Shown: one piece after another, positions 1-8,697 of the stretch
How the letters are laid out: every line of letters begins with the position of its first letter
Position numbering within the stretch: the first letter of the stretch is position 1
Assembly: GCA_963846505.1 (NCBI GenBank)
Contig: CAWJWD010000006.1
Span: forward strand, 682,001 to 746,000
From: JACVRW01 sp963846505
GTDB lineage: Bacteria > Actinomycetota > Thermoleophilia > Solirubrobacterales > Thermoleophilaceae
Direction of reading: 5' to 3'
Length of the DNA: 64,000 nt
Program-made: the position numbers and the translations under genes
The notes under the pieces: generated by a model
What the model was told of the DNA's origin: nothing
The model's database searches: none
Seen by the model: only the letters and a program-made list of their open reading frames with translations

Positions 1-209
1 AACCCAGCTGGGTCAGCGGTCGCAGCGGCGCGAACCGGCTGGCTGTCGAGCGTCAGAACCTCCCGGCCGGCTCCCTCGGCAGACGCGACCTGCTCGAGCA
101 GCGTGCTCTTGCCGACTTGTCGAGCGCCGAGCACGACGACGACGCGCGTATCGGCCAACGCAGCCTCGACAGCGCGTTGCGCATGTCGGGCGACGAGCCG
201 GGAGGGCAT
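1..209 (-). CDS. AAA family ATPase (AAA_14/DUF4143 type), N-terminal fragment
   Basis: Only the first ~69 residues are in the window; the gene runs off the left edge. The ATG is at 207-209. A P-loop of the form LGARQVGKSTLLEQ lies about 25-38 residues in, the arrangement typical of AAA_14 ATPases that carry a C-terminal DUF4143 domain. Those proteins are widespread, often described as ATPase/nuclease-like, and of poorly known role. Four 22-bp repeats lie directly upstream (238-316) and look like operators. The family call rests on the P-loop and its N-terminal position alone. Confidence 0.7.
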   Translation of the reverse strand, partial: MPSRLVARHAQRAVEAALADTRVVVVLGARQVGKSTLLEQVASAEGAGREVLTLDSQPVRAAATADPAG

Positions 210-237
210 GGACCAAGACTACTGGACGGGTTGGACA

Positions 238-316
238 AATCCACCACGACTATCCGGCGAATCCACCATGATAGAACGGCTAAACCACCATGATACGTCG
301 GCATATCCACCGCAGT
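238..316. repeat. Four-unit tandem repeat (iterons), 22-bp period
   Basis: The core CCACC (GGTGG on the minus strand) starts at 241, 263, 285 and 307, exactly 22 bp apart. On the minus strand the two middle units share TATCATGGTGG followed by an A/T-rich triplet and a GCC; the outer two are more diverged. The array ends about 30 bp before the ATG of the leftward ATPase gene, so it sits where a promoter or operator would be. A 22-bp period is two helical turns, placing each unit on the same DNA face. Confidence 0.65.
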
Positions 317-375
317 GAGGTCACAGATCTGCGATTTCTCGCGACCGATCCTCCCATGCCGGGCAGCGCCTCGTG

Positions 376-1368
376 TCACTTCACGACCGAGTCGACCACG
401 ACTCGATCCCGGCCGAGGAAGAAGATGCCGGGGACGGTCTCGAAGCCGTCGCTGGGATTGTTCCGCAAGGTCGAGGAGCGGAGCTCGAGGACGCCGCTGC
501 GGTCGTTGCTGACGAAGAAGATCGCGCCCCCGCCCTCGCGCGCGTGATTGCGAGTCATCCTCGTGCGGGCGATCAGGATGCGGAAGTCGTTGCCGTCCGC
601 GTACACGGCGCCGCCCGAGCCGCCGCCGGACGTGCGCGGGCGCGCGGGGTTGGCGCCGCGGCCGATGGCGCGATTGTCGGTGAAGACGCTGTCGTAGATC
701 GACCACGAGACGCCGATGCTGCTCAGCGCGGCGCCGTTGCTGCAGACCCCGCGGCGGAAGCTGCTGCGAACGACGGTCACCGGCTGGTCGCGGTACTGCG
801 ACAGCGCCCTGACGGCACCGCCGCCGAGGTCCGGGCCCGTCGCGTCACAGCGGTTGCCGACGAACGTCGAGCGAACGATCTCGAGCCGGCCGCCGCGCGC
901 GAAGATCGCGCCGCCCCCGCCGCCGTCGTACGTCTCCCCGGTGGCGTTGCCGTCCGCAAAGGTCAGGCCTTGGACCACGAGACGAGGCGTGGCCTGGTCG
1001 TCGCAGTGCGAGGTGGTCCAGGTCTGCCGCCGGTCGCAGGTGTTCTGGTAGAGGATGCGGCGCTTCCCGCTGCCGCTGAGCGTGACCAGACCGCGGCCGT
1101 CGAGGACGACGCGGCGGCTCGTGTTGACCACCTTGGCGGTCCGTCTCAGCTCGATCCGCACCGGGTCCGGGCCGCAGCGGAACCGGATGATCCCGCCCCT
1201 TGCGACGGCCCGTACCAGCGCGCGCGACGTGCAGCTCCTCGGCGTGCCGGCACCGACCCAGCGGTCAGGGTGCGAGGTGTCGACCGCCCGCGCCTCGAGC
1301 GGGACCGTGAGCGCGCAGGCGAGGACCAGCCAGAGCGACACGAACACGGGCTGTAGACGCATGGGCAT
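376..1368 (-). CDS. Secreted right-handed beta-helix repeat protein
   Basis: 330 residues starting with a short basic stretch and a hydrophobic segment ending near AvARA-like residues (LEARA), a likely Sec signal peptide (about residues 1-28). The rest is rich in Gly/Asn turns typical of parallel beta-helix proteins: GGGGGAIFARGG, GGGAVRAL, SGGAVYADG and GGGAIFFVSND recur at regular spacing, each followed by a strand and a (T/N)xN turn. Such proteins bind or cleave polysaccharide or form surface structures; no catalytic lyase motif can be named. The first ATG (1368) has GGAG five bases upstream, and a second ATG lies 6 bp inside. It appears monocistronic. Confidence 0.65.
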   Translation of the reverse strand: MPMRLQPVFVSLWLVLACALTVPLEARAVDTSHPDRWVGAGTPRSCTSRALVRAVARGGIIRFRCGPDPVRIELRRTAKVVNTSRRVVLDGRGLVTLSGSGKRRILYQNTCDRRQTWTTSHCDDQATPRLVVQGLTFADGNATGETYDGGGGGAIFARGGRLEIVRSTFVGNRCDATGPDLGGGAVRALSQYRDQPVTVVRSSFRRGVCSNGAALSSIGVSWSIYDSVFTDNRAIGRGANPARPRTSGGGSGGAVYADGNDFRILIARTRMTRNHAREGGGAIFFVSNDRSGVLELRSSTLRNNPSDGFETVPGIFFLGRDRVVVDSVVK

Positions 1369-1453
1369 CGCCGCTCCGGCAGCCTAGCCATCCGATCCTT
1401 GACTTTCGCCCCTGGATGGGAGGAAGGTGGGTTCCCCCTTAGACGGAGGTCAC

Positions 1454-1933
1454 ATGAGCAACGCTGGCTCGCAGACCGATACCTCTACCGAAACCCCAAG
1501 CTTGGGGACCATCGACATGAAGCTCGAGGTCGTGACGGTGCCCGTCTCCGACGTCGACCGGGCCAAGCGCTTCTACGAGAGCCTCGGCTGGCGGCTGGAC
1601 GCCGACCTGGCCGGCGGCGACGACTTCCGGGCGGTGCAGTTCACGCCGCCCCACTCGCAGTGCTCGATCCACTTCGGCACGGGCCTCACCAAGTCTGAGC
1701 CCGGGTCCGCCGACCGGCTCGTGCTCGCGGTCGAGGACATCGACGCCGCCCGCGACGACCTCATCGGCCGCGGCGTCGACGTCAGCGAGGTATACGAGAC
1801 GCGGCCGCCGGGCCTCGAGTCCGTGCCGGGCCGCTCCTACTTCGCGTTCGCGTCGTTCAGCGACCCGGACGGCAACGGCTGGCTGCTCCAAGAGGTCACG
1901 ACCCGACTCCCCGGCCGGGAATGGGAGGACTGA
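1454..1933 (+). CDS. VOC (glyoxalase/bleomycin resistance) family protein
   Basis: 159 residues from the ATG at 1454, chosen because GGAGGT lies 5 bases upstream; an earlier ATG at 1427 has no such site. From about residue 23 the protein shows the VOC pattern: KLEVVTVPVSDVDRAKRFYE, then a central VLAVEDIDAARDDLIGRGV, then FSDPDGNGWLLQE at the C-end. The final Glu of LLQE matches the metal-ligand position of the family. VOC proteins are metal-dependent isomerases, dioxygenases or drug-binding proteins, so the substrate is unknown. The next gene begins 2 bases after the stop, so the two are very likely cotranscribed. Confidence 0.85.
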   Translation: MSNAGSQTDTSTETPSLGTIDMKLEVVTVPVSDVDRAKRFYESLGWRLDADLAGGDDFRAVQFTPPHSQCSIHFGTGLTKSEPGSADRLVLAVEDIDAARDDLIGRGVDVSEVYETRPPGLESVPGRSYFAFASFSDPDGNGWLLQEVTTRLPGREWED

Positions 1934-1934
1934 C

Positions 1935-2141
1935 GTGGACGTCGCCTCCCTGGCAGACCTGCTGCACGAGACGGCCGAGCATCACGGCTCGTTCGAGGCG
2001 GTCGCCCCACCGCACGACTGGTGGGACTGGTACGCGGCCTACATGGACGCTCGCCAGAGCGGCTCCACTCCGGACGAGGCCTCCGCCGCCGCCGGGCGCT
2101 ACATGGCAGACGTCAAGCACGTCGTCGTACCGTCCACGTGA
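1935..2141 (+). CDS. Small hypothetical protein coupled to the VOC gene
   Basis: 68 residues, GTG start 1 base after the VOC stop codon. It is rich in Trp, Asp and His near the middle (PPHDWWDWYAAYMDAR) and predicted mostly helical. Short proteins of this kind commonly follow VOC genes in actinobacteria, where they look like an accessory subunit. No function is assigned. Its 3' end overlaps the convergent MFS gene by 29 bp. Confidence 0.6.
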   Translation: MDVASLADLLHETAEHHGSFEAVAPPHDWWDWYAAYMDARQSGSTPDEASAAAGRYMADVKHVVVPST

Positions 2142-3645
2142 GCGCCGCAGCGTGTCGATCGGCTCCGCGCGCAGGCAGGTAGCGCCAGGCGATGACGGCA
2201 CCGAACGCCGCGACGCATGCGACGACGATCGACGCGCGCGACATCGCATGGACGAACGCCTCACGCGCCAGGTTCGCGACGTCGGTGCTGCCGCCCGCGG
2301 TCATCTGGACGGCCGCGCCCAGGGATTCGCGGGCAGCCGCGGCCAAGGGCGCGGGCACGTCGCCGGGAAGCCGATCGGCGACCTGCGTCGCGTAGAGCGA
2401 CGACGTGATGCTCCCCACGATCGCGACGCCTAGCGCGCCGCCGAGCTCGCGCGTGGTGTCGTTGACCGCCGACCCGATGTTCGCCCGCGCTGGCGGGAGC
2501 GAGCCCATGATCGACTCGGTCGCCGGCGCGCCCGCGAGCCCCATGCCCGCCCCCAGGAAGAGCAGCGCGACCGCGAGCCGGCCGTACCCGCTGCCGGTGG
2601 TGATCGTCGCCGCGATGCCGAGCCCGACCGAGAAGAGGGCCATCCCCACGCTGACGACGCGCTTGGTGCCGAAGCCCGCCACCAGCTTCGCGGAGAGCAG
2701 CGCGAACGCGATCATCGCCCCGGCGTAGGGCAGGACCCGCACGCCCGCGGCCGACGGCGAGTAGCCGAGGACGAACTGCAGGTACTGCGTCGACAGGAAC
2801 AGGAACCCGAAGAGGGCGAAGAACAGCACCGTGATCGTGGTGCTGGCCGCGGTGAAGCGCGGATCCCGGAACAGGCGGACGTCGAGCAGCGGCTCCTCGA
2901 CGCGGCGCTGCCACACGACGAACGCGACCAGCGCGACCGCCGCGAACGCGGCGGCGGCGAGCACCGGGGCGGACGTCCAGCCCTTCGAGGGCGCCTCGAT
3001 GATCGCCCAGACGAACGCGACCAGCCCGGCGCCGGACAGCCCAGCGCCGGTCCAGTCGATGCGCCGTGCGACCGGGTCGCGCGACTCGGGGATGAGCCGC
3101 AGCGCCCCGACGAGCGCGATCGCGGTCAGGGGGACGTTGACGATGAAGATCGATCCCCACCAGAAGTGGTCGAGCAGGAAGCCGCCGAGCACCGGGCCGA
3201 GTGCGACGCCGATGCCCGCCGTCGCGGCCCAGATGCCGATGGCGGTCGCACGCTCGCGGGCGTCGGCGAAGATGCCGATCACGAGCGACAGCGTCGCCGG
3301 CATGATGAAGGCGGCACCCGCCCCCATGGCCGCCCGGGCGAGGATGAGCGCGTCGACGCCGTCCGCGTAGGCCGCGCCCGCCGAGGCGGTCCCGAACACC
3401 GCCAGTCCGAACGCCAGCGTGCGCCGGCGTCCGTAGCGATCGCCGAGTGCACCGGCCAGCAGCAGCAGCGCCGCGAAGACGAGCGTGTACGCGTCGACCA
3501 CCCACTGGAGCTCGCTCACGTCCGCGTCCAGCTCGCGCACTAGCGTCGGCAGCGCCACGTTGACGATGGTGTTGTCGACGACGATCGCGAGCAGGCTCAG
3601 ACACAGCACGCTCAGCGCCAGCCAGCGCTCGCGCGCACCGTTCAC
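2113..3645 (-). CDS. MFS drug exporter, DHA2 (EmrB/QacA) family
   Basis: 510 residues with about 14 hydrophobic segments, the usual size of DHA2 proton-driven exporters. Visible motifs include VVDNTIVNVALPTL in TM1 (motif D1 region) and GDRYGRRR between TM2 and TM3 (motif A). A GPVLGG stretch matches the antiporter motif C region. The GTG start at 3645 is supported by the 4-bp overlap with the stop of the upstream DUF4386 gene. Substrates of such pumps are usually hydrophobic cations or antibiotics; none can be inferred here. The operon is divergent from the AfsR-type regulator at 4783, which may control it. Confidence 0.88.
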   Translation of the reverse strand: MNGARERWLALSVLCLSLLAIVVDNTIVNVALPTLVRELDADVSELQWVVDAYTLVFAALLLLAGALGDRYGRRRTLAFGLAVFGTASAGAAYADGVDALILARAAMGAGAAFIMPATLSLVIGIFADARERATAIGIWAATAGIGVALGPVLGGFLLDHFWWGSIFIVNVPLTAIALVGALRLIPESRDPVARRIDWTGAGLSGAGLVAFVWAIIEAPSKGWTSAPVLAAAAFAAVALVAFVVWQRRVEEPLLDVRLFRDPRFTAASTTITVLFFALFGFLFLSTQYLQFVLGYSPSAAGVRVLPYAGAMIAFALLSAKLVAGFGTKRVVSVGMALFSVGLGIAATITTGSGYGRLAVALLFLGAGMGLAGAPATESIMGSLPPARANIGSAVNDTTRELGGALGVAIVGSITSSLYATQVADRLPGDVPAPLAAAARESLGAAVQMTAGGSTDVANLAREAFVHAMSRASIVVACVAAFGAVIAWRYLPARGADRHAAALTWTVRRRA

Positions 3646-4352
3646 GCCGTCACCTCGTCGCGGATCGAGCTGGGCGACGGCGTGGTGCGGCGTCGCTCGT
3701 GCAGCAGGATCACGATCCCGAACGCGATCAGCCACACGCTCCAGAGGACGTACCCGAAGAAGTTCGCGGTGTCGATCACGGGCAGGCCGAAGGGCGAGAG
3801 GACGCCGACGAGGACGAGCGTCGCGGCGACCGCGCCCAGCGCGGGGAACCAGCGTCCGCTGAAGGCCCGTCCGAGCGCGACGATGACGAGCACCGTCCAC
3901 GTGGCGGTCAGGAGGTAGCCGACGGTCTCGCCCAGGGCCGTGCCGAGGATGTCGCTCGCCGTCGTGAACGCGTCGCGGCCGTCCGCCGCGACGCCGGCGT
4001 TCGCGCTGGCGGCGTCGGACGCGTAGCCGGGCACGAGGATCGGCCAGCGCAGCAGGCCGATCACCTGCACGACGGCCGCCGCGATCCCGACCGGGACCGC
4101 GATCCGCATGGCGCGCGCCGACGACAGGCGCCCGACGCCGATCGCGACGGGCGCCAGCAGCGCCGCCGAGAGCGCCAGGACCGCGAACCATGCGCTGACG
4201 GCGCCTTCGTGGTCCCGGAAGGACGCGAGCACCTGGCCGGCCGGCTCGTCGAGCACGTCGGGGTAGTCGAAGATCGAGCCGAGGGCGGTGAAGGCCACGT
4301 TGGCCAGGACCGCGGCGAGGATGAGCAGGACTGCCGTGAGCTTGCGGTTCAT
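3642..4352 (-). CDS. DUF4386-type membrane protein
   Basis: 236 residues with six or so hydrophobic stretches: N-terminal LTAVLLILAAVLANVAF, ALSAALLAPVAIGVG, AVVQVIGLLRW, a TM after LGETVGYLL, ALGAVAATLVLVGVLSPFG, and a final FGYVLWSVWLIAFGIVILL. The overall pattern, including the conserved region around the GETVGYLL segment, is that of DUF4386 integral membrane proteins of unknown function. The ATG at 4350-4352 overlaps the upstream stop and its own stop overlaps the MFS start, so three genes (4705 to 2113) form one translationally coupled operon. Confidence 0.75.
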   Translation of the reverse strand: MNRKLTAVLLILAAVLANVAFTALGSIFDYPDVLDEPAGQVLASFRDHEGAVSAWFAVLALSAALLAPVAIGVGRLSSARAMRIAVPVGIAAAVVQVIGLLRWPILVPGYASDAASANAGVAADGRDAFTTASDILGTALGETVGYLLTATWTVLVIVALGRAFSGRWFPALGAVAATLVLVGVLSPFGLPVIDTANFFGYVLWSVWLIAFGIVILLHERRRTTPSPSSIRDEVTA

Positions 4353-4705
4353 GTGAGCTCCTCTGGGTCGGGCGGTGCCGCGGACCGGTGGCTCGCGCCG
4401 GCGATCCAGGCGACCAGGACGTTGTCGGGGTGGTCGACGAGGTGATCCCGAGCGAGCGCGTCGACGAGGTCGGGCTGGCCGCGCAGGTGCGCGGCGGCGA
4501 TGGCGACGAGCTGGCGGTCGCGGGTCGTCGTCGCCATGTCCGAGGCCCGGGTCATCAGGCCGTCGCCGTCGGGGGTGAAGAGCGCCGCCGCGACGAGGAT
4601 CACCGGGTCGTCGCTCGTCCGCGAGGCCTCGACGATCGACGCGATCGCCGCGGCATCGCCGACGGCGAGGCGGTGGATCAGCTGCTCGGGGAGCTGGGGC
4701 GGCAT
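4349..4705 (-). CDS. Hypothetical protein, first gene of DUF4386-MFS operon
   Basis: 118 residues, mostly Ala/Asp-rich helices with no signal peptide or membrane segment. It resembles a short helical-repeat protein (AVGDAAAIASIVEASR ... VAIAAAHLRGQPDLVDALARDHL), similar in flavour to the repeat tails of AfsR-type regulators. Its ATG is 77 bp from the divergent start of such a regulator. Its stop overlaps the DUF4386 start by 4 bp. No family is recognised. Confidence 0.6.
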   Translation of the reverse strand: MPPQLPEQLIHRLAVGDAAAIASIVEASRTSDDPVILVAAALFTPDGDGLMTRASDMATTTRDRQLVAIAAAHLRGQPDLVDALARDHLVDHPDNVLVAWIAGASHRSAAPPDPEELT

Positions 4706-4782
4706 GCGACGAGCGTCCAGGGAGCCGCTGACACTCCGCTGACACCGGGCCGACGCCCAGGGGCCGGCCGTACACTTTCGCG

Positions 4783-7700
4783 GTGCTGCGGATCTCGGTG
4801 CTGGGCCCCGTTGAGGTCAGACGCGACGGTCGGCCCCTGCCGGTGCCGGGCGGCAAGGCATCGGAGCTGCTGGTGCGCCTCGCGCTCGAGGCCGGGCTGT
4901 TCGTCCGCACCGACCGGCTCGTCGACGAGCTGTGGCACGGGGCCGTCGACACGCGCCGCAACACGCTGCAGTCGAAGGTCACCCGGCTGCGCCGGGCGTT
5001 CGAGGATCCGCTCGTGATCGTCAGCGCCGACGGCGGCTACAGGCTCGCCGTCGAGCCGTCCCAGGTGGACGCGCTCGTCGCCCTGCGCGACACCGCCGCC
5101 GCGGCGCGGCTGCTCGACGCGGGCGACGACCGCGGCGCCGCCGACCTGAGCGCGTCGACCCTGCGCCTCTATCGCGGGGATCTCCTGCAGGGCGCGGGCG
5201 ACGGCGACTGGGCGGTCCCGCACAGGACGCGGCTCGACGAGGCGCGCATGAAGCTGATCGAGATTCGGCTCTCGGCTCTGCTGGGCCTCGGCGATCCCGG
5301 CGACCTGGTCGGCGAGCTGGAGGCGGCCGTGACTTCCTACCCGTACCAGGAGGGCCTGTGGGCGCTGCTGATCACGGCGCTGTACCGGGCGGGACGCCAG
5401 GCCGACGCGCTGGCGACGTACCAGCGCGTCCGCGTCCTGTTGGCAGACGAGCTCGGGCTCGATCCGGGACCGCGGCTGCAGCAGCTCGAGCGGCAGATCC
5501 TCGCCCACGACCCCGCCCTGCGGATCCCCGATCGCGTCTCGCCGCCGCCGGTGGTGGCCGCGGGGAACCTGCCGTCGCTGTCGGCCGAGCTCGTCGGGCG
5601 CGAGGAGGAGGTGGCCGCCCTGGCCGACCTGCTCGCCGAGCGGCGGCTCGTCGAGATCGTCGGGCCCGGGGGCATCGGCAAGACGGCGGTCGCGATCGCC
5701 ACCGGCCGCGAGCTCGCGGAGCCCGTCTGGCTGGTGCGACTCGAGACCGCGGCGGCGGCGGACGAGGTCCTCGACGCGCTGATCGCCGCGCTGGACGTGA
5801 CCGGCGGCGAGCCGGCGCTGCTGGAGCGGCTCGAGGGCGCCGCGTCGGTCGTGATCCTCGACAACTGCGAGCACGTCGTCGCCGCCGCCGCGGCGCTCGC
5901 GGTCCGCCTGCTCGACGCCGCGCCCGCGCTGCGGATCCTGTGCACGAGCCAGGTGCCGCTCGACGTCGACGGCGAGGCCGTGGTCGAGCTCGCGCCGCTC
6001 GCGCTGCCCGACGCCGTCGAGCTGTTCACCCGTCGTGCCCCGCGATCCGCGGGCGTCGACGACGCGGTGCGGGACCTGTGCCGCTCGCTCGACGGCCTGC
6101 CGCTGGCGATCGAGCTCGCGGCGGCGCGGACGAAGACGCTCTCGATCGAGGAGATCGGCCGCCGCCTCGACGATCGCTTCAGCGTGCTGAGCGATCCGAC
6201 CAGCCGCAAGCCGCAGCGCCGACGGGCGCTGAAGGCGACGATCGGGTGGAGCTACGAGCTGCTGTTCCCGGACGACAAGCACGGGCTCTGGGCGCTCGCG
6301 ACGTTCGCCGGCGGCGCACCGCTAGCGGCGGTCGAGTCCGTCCTCGAGGCGCTCGAGGTGCCCGCCACGGCGGCGATCGACGTCGTCGGCCGGCTGGCGA
6401 GCCGGTCGCTCGTGATCGTCGACGGCGACGTCAGCCTCCGGTATCGACTGCTGGACAGCATCCGCGCGTTCGCGCTCGAGACGATGGCGGAGCACGAGCT
6501 GACCGACCGCGCCCTCGGCGCGCACGCCGCGTGGTTCGCGGAGGCCGCCCGGTCCTCCACCGCCGGGGTGCGCAGCGATCGGCAGGCCGAGCACCTCGCG
6601 TTCGCCCGGGCCGAGCGCGCCAACGTCGACGCCGCCCTGACCTGGACCGCCGCGCACGACCCGTTGCTCGGGCTCGACGTCGTCAACGGGTTCGGCTGGG
6701 CCTGGATCGTCCTCGGCGACAGCCGGGGCGCGCAGCGAATCCTGGCCACCCTCGACGCCGCCGGCGACGCGGCCCCGATCCCGGACCGGGCCGGCGCCCT
6801 GCTGCTCGCGGCGTGGATCGAGGCGTCGACCGGTCAGCTCGAGCTCGCCCGCGAGCACACCGCCGTGGCCACCGCGCTGGCCGACGCGATCGGCGACGTC
6901 GACCTGCAGGCGCGCTGCTGCTACTACCTCGCCTACGTCGTCTCGCACCACGGCGAGTTCGCCGAGGCGATGGAGCTGACCGATCGCGCCGACGCGCTCT
7001 ACCGCTCGCTGGACCGCCCGTGGGACCAGGCCGCGAACTGGCTCTTCGCGTCGCGCGCGGCGATCTCCGCGGTCGACCGCGAGCGCGCGGTCCGCGCGCG
7101 CGATCAGGTCGACCACTGGCTGGGGCAGGTCGACGACCCGTGGCTGGACGTTCGCCGCGAGGCGATGCTCGGGGAGCTGGCCCGCATCGAGCATCGCTTC
7201 GACGACGCCGTCCTCCACAGCGGGCAGGCGGCGAGCGCGTCGGGACGGCTCGGCTTCCTGCAGACCGAGGCGTACCAGCTCTCGAGCCTCGGCCGGGCGC
7301 AGTGCCAGGCGGGCGACTACGCGGCCGGTGCCGCCACGCTCCAGGTCGCGATCGAGAAGGCCGAGGCGACCGGCGACGTGCGCATGGCGGCACTCGCGCG
7401 CGTTCACCTGGGCCGCGTGCTGCGCGCCCTCGGGCGAGTGGGGCCGGCGCGGGTGGCGCTGGAGGACGCGGCGGCGTGGCATCGCGAGGCCGGCGGCGGC
7501 GAGCAGTCGGCGCTGGGCGAGTGCCTGCTCGCCGCGCTCGACGCCGACGATCGCGTGCCGGGCGCGCGGGAGCGGCTCGTCGCCATCCTCGACGACGCGC
7601 GACGCGCCGACGACGCGCACGTCGAGGTCTTCGCGCTCGACGCGCTGGCCCGGGTGGCGGTGCAGTCGGGCGACCCCAGCACGGCGCGCGAGCTCTGCTC

Positions 7701-7836
7701 GGAGGCCGACCGGCGCATGGACGTCGCCGCCCACTTCATCGCCGAGCTCGACCGGGTCGACGCCCGCGCGGTCAGGCAGATGGCCGGGTTCGCGCGCCGC
7801 GCTGGTTCAGCAGCACGAAGCACAGCAGGCCGGTGA
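4783..7836 (+). CDS. AfsR/SARP-type transcriptional regulator with NB-ARC-like ATPase and TPRs
   Basis: 1017 residues. An OmpR-type winged helix (about 1-90: LGPVEVRRDGRPL ... RRNTLQSKVTRLRRAF ... GGYRLAV) is followed by the bacterial transcriptional activation domain (about 95-245). A STAND/NB-ARC ATPase follows, with P-loop GPGGIGKT (~294-301) and Walker B VVILDNCEH (~356-364), then helical TPR-like repeats to the end. Members bind direct repeats in target promoters and often activate secondary metabolism or transport genes. The gene is divergent from the 4705-2113 operon, making that a candidate target. Its 3' end overlaps the convergent DMT transporter by 65 bp. Confidence 0.9.
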   Translation: MLRISVLGPVEVRRDGRPLPVPGGKASELLVRLALEAGLFVRTDRLVDELWHGAVDTRRNTLQSKVTRLRRAFEDPLVIVSADGGYRLAVEPSQVDALVALRDTAAAARLLDAGDDRGAADLSASTLRLYRGDLLQGAGDGDWAVPHRTRLDEARMKLIEIRLSALLGLGDPGDLVGELEAAVTSYPYQEGLWALLITALYRAGRQADALATYQRVRVLLADELGLDPGPRLQQLERQILAHDPALRIPDRVSPPPVVAAGNLPSLSAELVGREEEVAALADLLAERRLVEIVGPGGIGKTAVAIATGRELAEPVWLVRLETAAAADEVLDALIAALDVTGGEPALLERLEGAASVVILDNCEHVVAAAAALAVRLLDAAPALRILCTSQVPLDVDGEAVVELAPLALPDAVELFTRRAPRSAGVDDAVRDLCRSLDGLPLAIELAAARTKTLSIEEIGRRLDDRFSVLSDPTSRKPQRRRALKATIGWSYELLFPDDKHGLWALATFAGGAPLAAVESVLEALEVPATAAIDVVGRLASRSLVIVDGDVSLRYRLLDSIRAFALETMAEHELTDRALGAHAAWFAEAARSSTAGVRSDRQAEHLAFARAERANVDAALTWTAAHDPLLGLDVVNGFGWAWIVLGDSRGAQRILATLDAAGDAAPIPDRAGALLLAAWIEASTGQLELAREHTAVATALADAIGDVDLQARCCYYLAYVVSHHGEFAEAMELTDRADALYRSLDRPWDQAANWLFASRAAISAVDRERAVRARDQVDHWLGQVDDPWLDVRREAMLGELARIEHRFDDAVLHSGQAASASGRLGFLQTEAYQLSSLGRAQCQAGDYAAGAATLQVAIEKAEATGDVRMAALARVHLGRVLRALGRVGPARVALEDAAAWHREAGGGEQSALGECLLAALDADDRVPGARERLVAILDDARRADDAHVEVFALDALARVAVQSGDPSTARELCSEADRRMDVAAHFIAELDRVDARAVRQMAGFARRAGSAARSTAGR

Positions 7837-8686
7837 CGACGACGGCGATGCCGGCGACCTGACGCTCGTTGACCACCTCGCCGAGCAGCAGGAACGACCA
7901 GACGACGGCGAGCGCGGGCTGGGCGACCTGGGCGATGCCGATCGTGCCGATCTGGATCGTCTTCTGCGCGAAGACCATCAGACCCTGCGCGGCGACGCCG
8001 CTGGTGAAGGTGAGGATCAGCATGTAGGTCCAGCCCGTGCCGCTCAGCTCGAACACGCCGCCGTGCGCAACCGCCAGCGGCAGCACCGCCACGGCCGCGA
8101 TCGGGCAGATCGTCGCCATGAACGTGGTCACGTCCATCTCCCCGCGGAAGTGCTTGGTCGAGGCGACGTACGCGACCAGGAGCAGCATCGCGATCACGCC
8201 GAAGACGTTCCCCTCGAGCGAGGCGTCGCCGTTCGGCGGAGCGCTGAAGAGGACGAGCGCGACGCCGCCGAACGCGATCAGCGCGAAGACCAGCGCCCGC
8301 GGGTCGATGTACTCGCTGAACAGCCAGGCGCCGACCGGGACGATGAAGAACGGGGCGAGCGAGCCGATCAGGGCGGCGTTGGCGACGCTGTTGTGGGTGG
8401 CGCCCGCGAAGAAGACGGCGAGGTTGAGGCCGAAGAAGACGCCGGGCACGAACGCCTGGCGGACGTTCGCCATCGTGATGTGGCGGCCGGTGGTCCAGAG
8501 CAGGGCGTTCCAGACCAGGCTGACGGTGACCATGCGCCAGAACGCGACGAGCACGCCGGGAGACTCGGCGCGCTTCACCAGCGTCGAGCTGAACGAGAAG
8601 GCGACGACCATGCCGACGACCGCCAGCACCCCGAGCGCCACGGCGCTGGGCCTGCGTGTCCGCGTCGGCGGCGGGATCGAGGTCAC
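7772..8686 (-). CDS. EamA/DMT-family transporter
   Basis: 304 residues from the GTG at 8686, with ten hydrophobic segments in two EamA repeats. Visible features are SSTLVKRAESPGVLVAFWRM in the first repeat, LNLAVFFAGATHNSVANAALIGSLAPFFI, and in the second AQKTIQIGTIGIAQVAQPALAVVW. This is the drug/metabolite exporter fold, which exports amino acids, cofactors or small metabolites; the substrate is unknown. It begins 11 bp after the stop of the 8698-9579 gene, so both are probably one transcript. Confidence 0.85.
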   Translation of the reverse strand: MTSIPPPTRTRRPSAVALGVLAVVGMVVAFSFSSTLVKRAESPGVLVAFWRMVTVSLVWNALLWTTGRHITMANVRQAFVPGVFFGLNLAVFFAGATHNSVANAALIGSLAPFFIVPVGAWLFSEYIDPRALVFALIAFGGVALVLFSAPPNGDASLEGNVFGVIAMLLLVAYVASTKHFRGEMDVTTFMATICPIAAVAVLPLAVAHGGVFELSGTGWTYMLILTFTSGVAAQGLMVFAQKTIQIGTIGIAQVAQPALAVVWSFLLLGEVVNERQVAGIAVVVTGLLCFVLLNQRGARTRPSA

Positions 8687-8697
8687 GCGCCCGGCCT

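Noticed and set aside
53..1368. Long overlapping reading frames on both strands around the beta-helix gene
   Set aside because: They are Arg/Ala/Pro-rich shadows of the real frame in high-GC DNA, with no motif, start site or neighbours in support.
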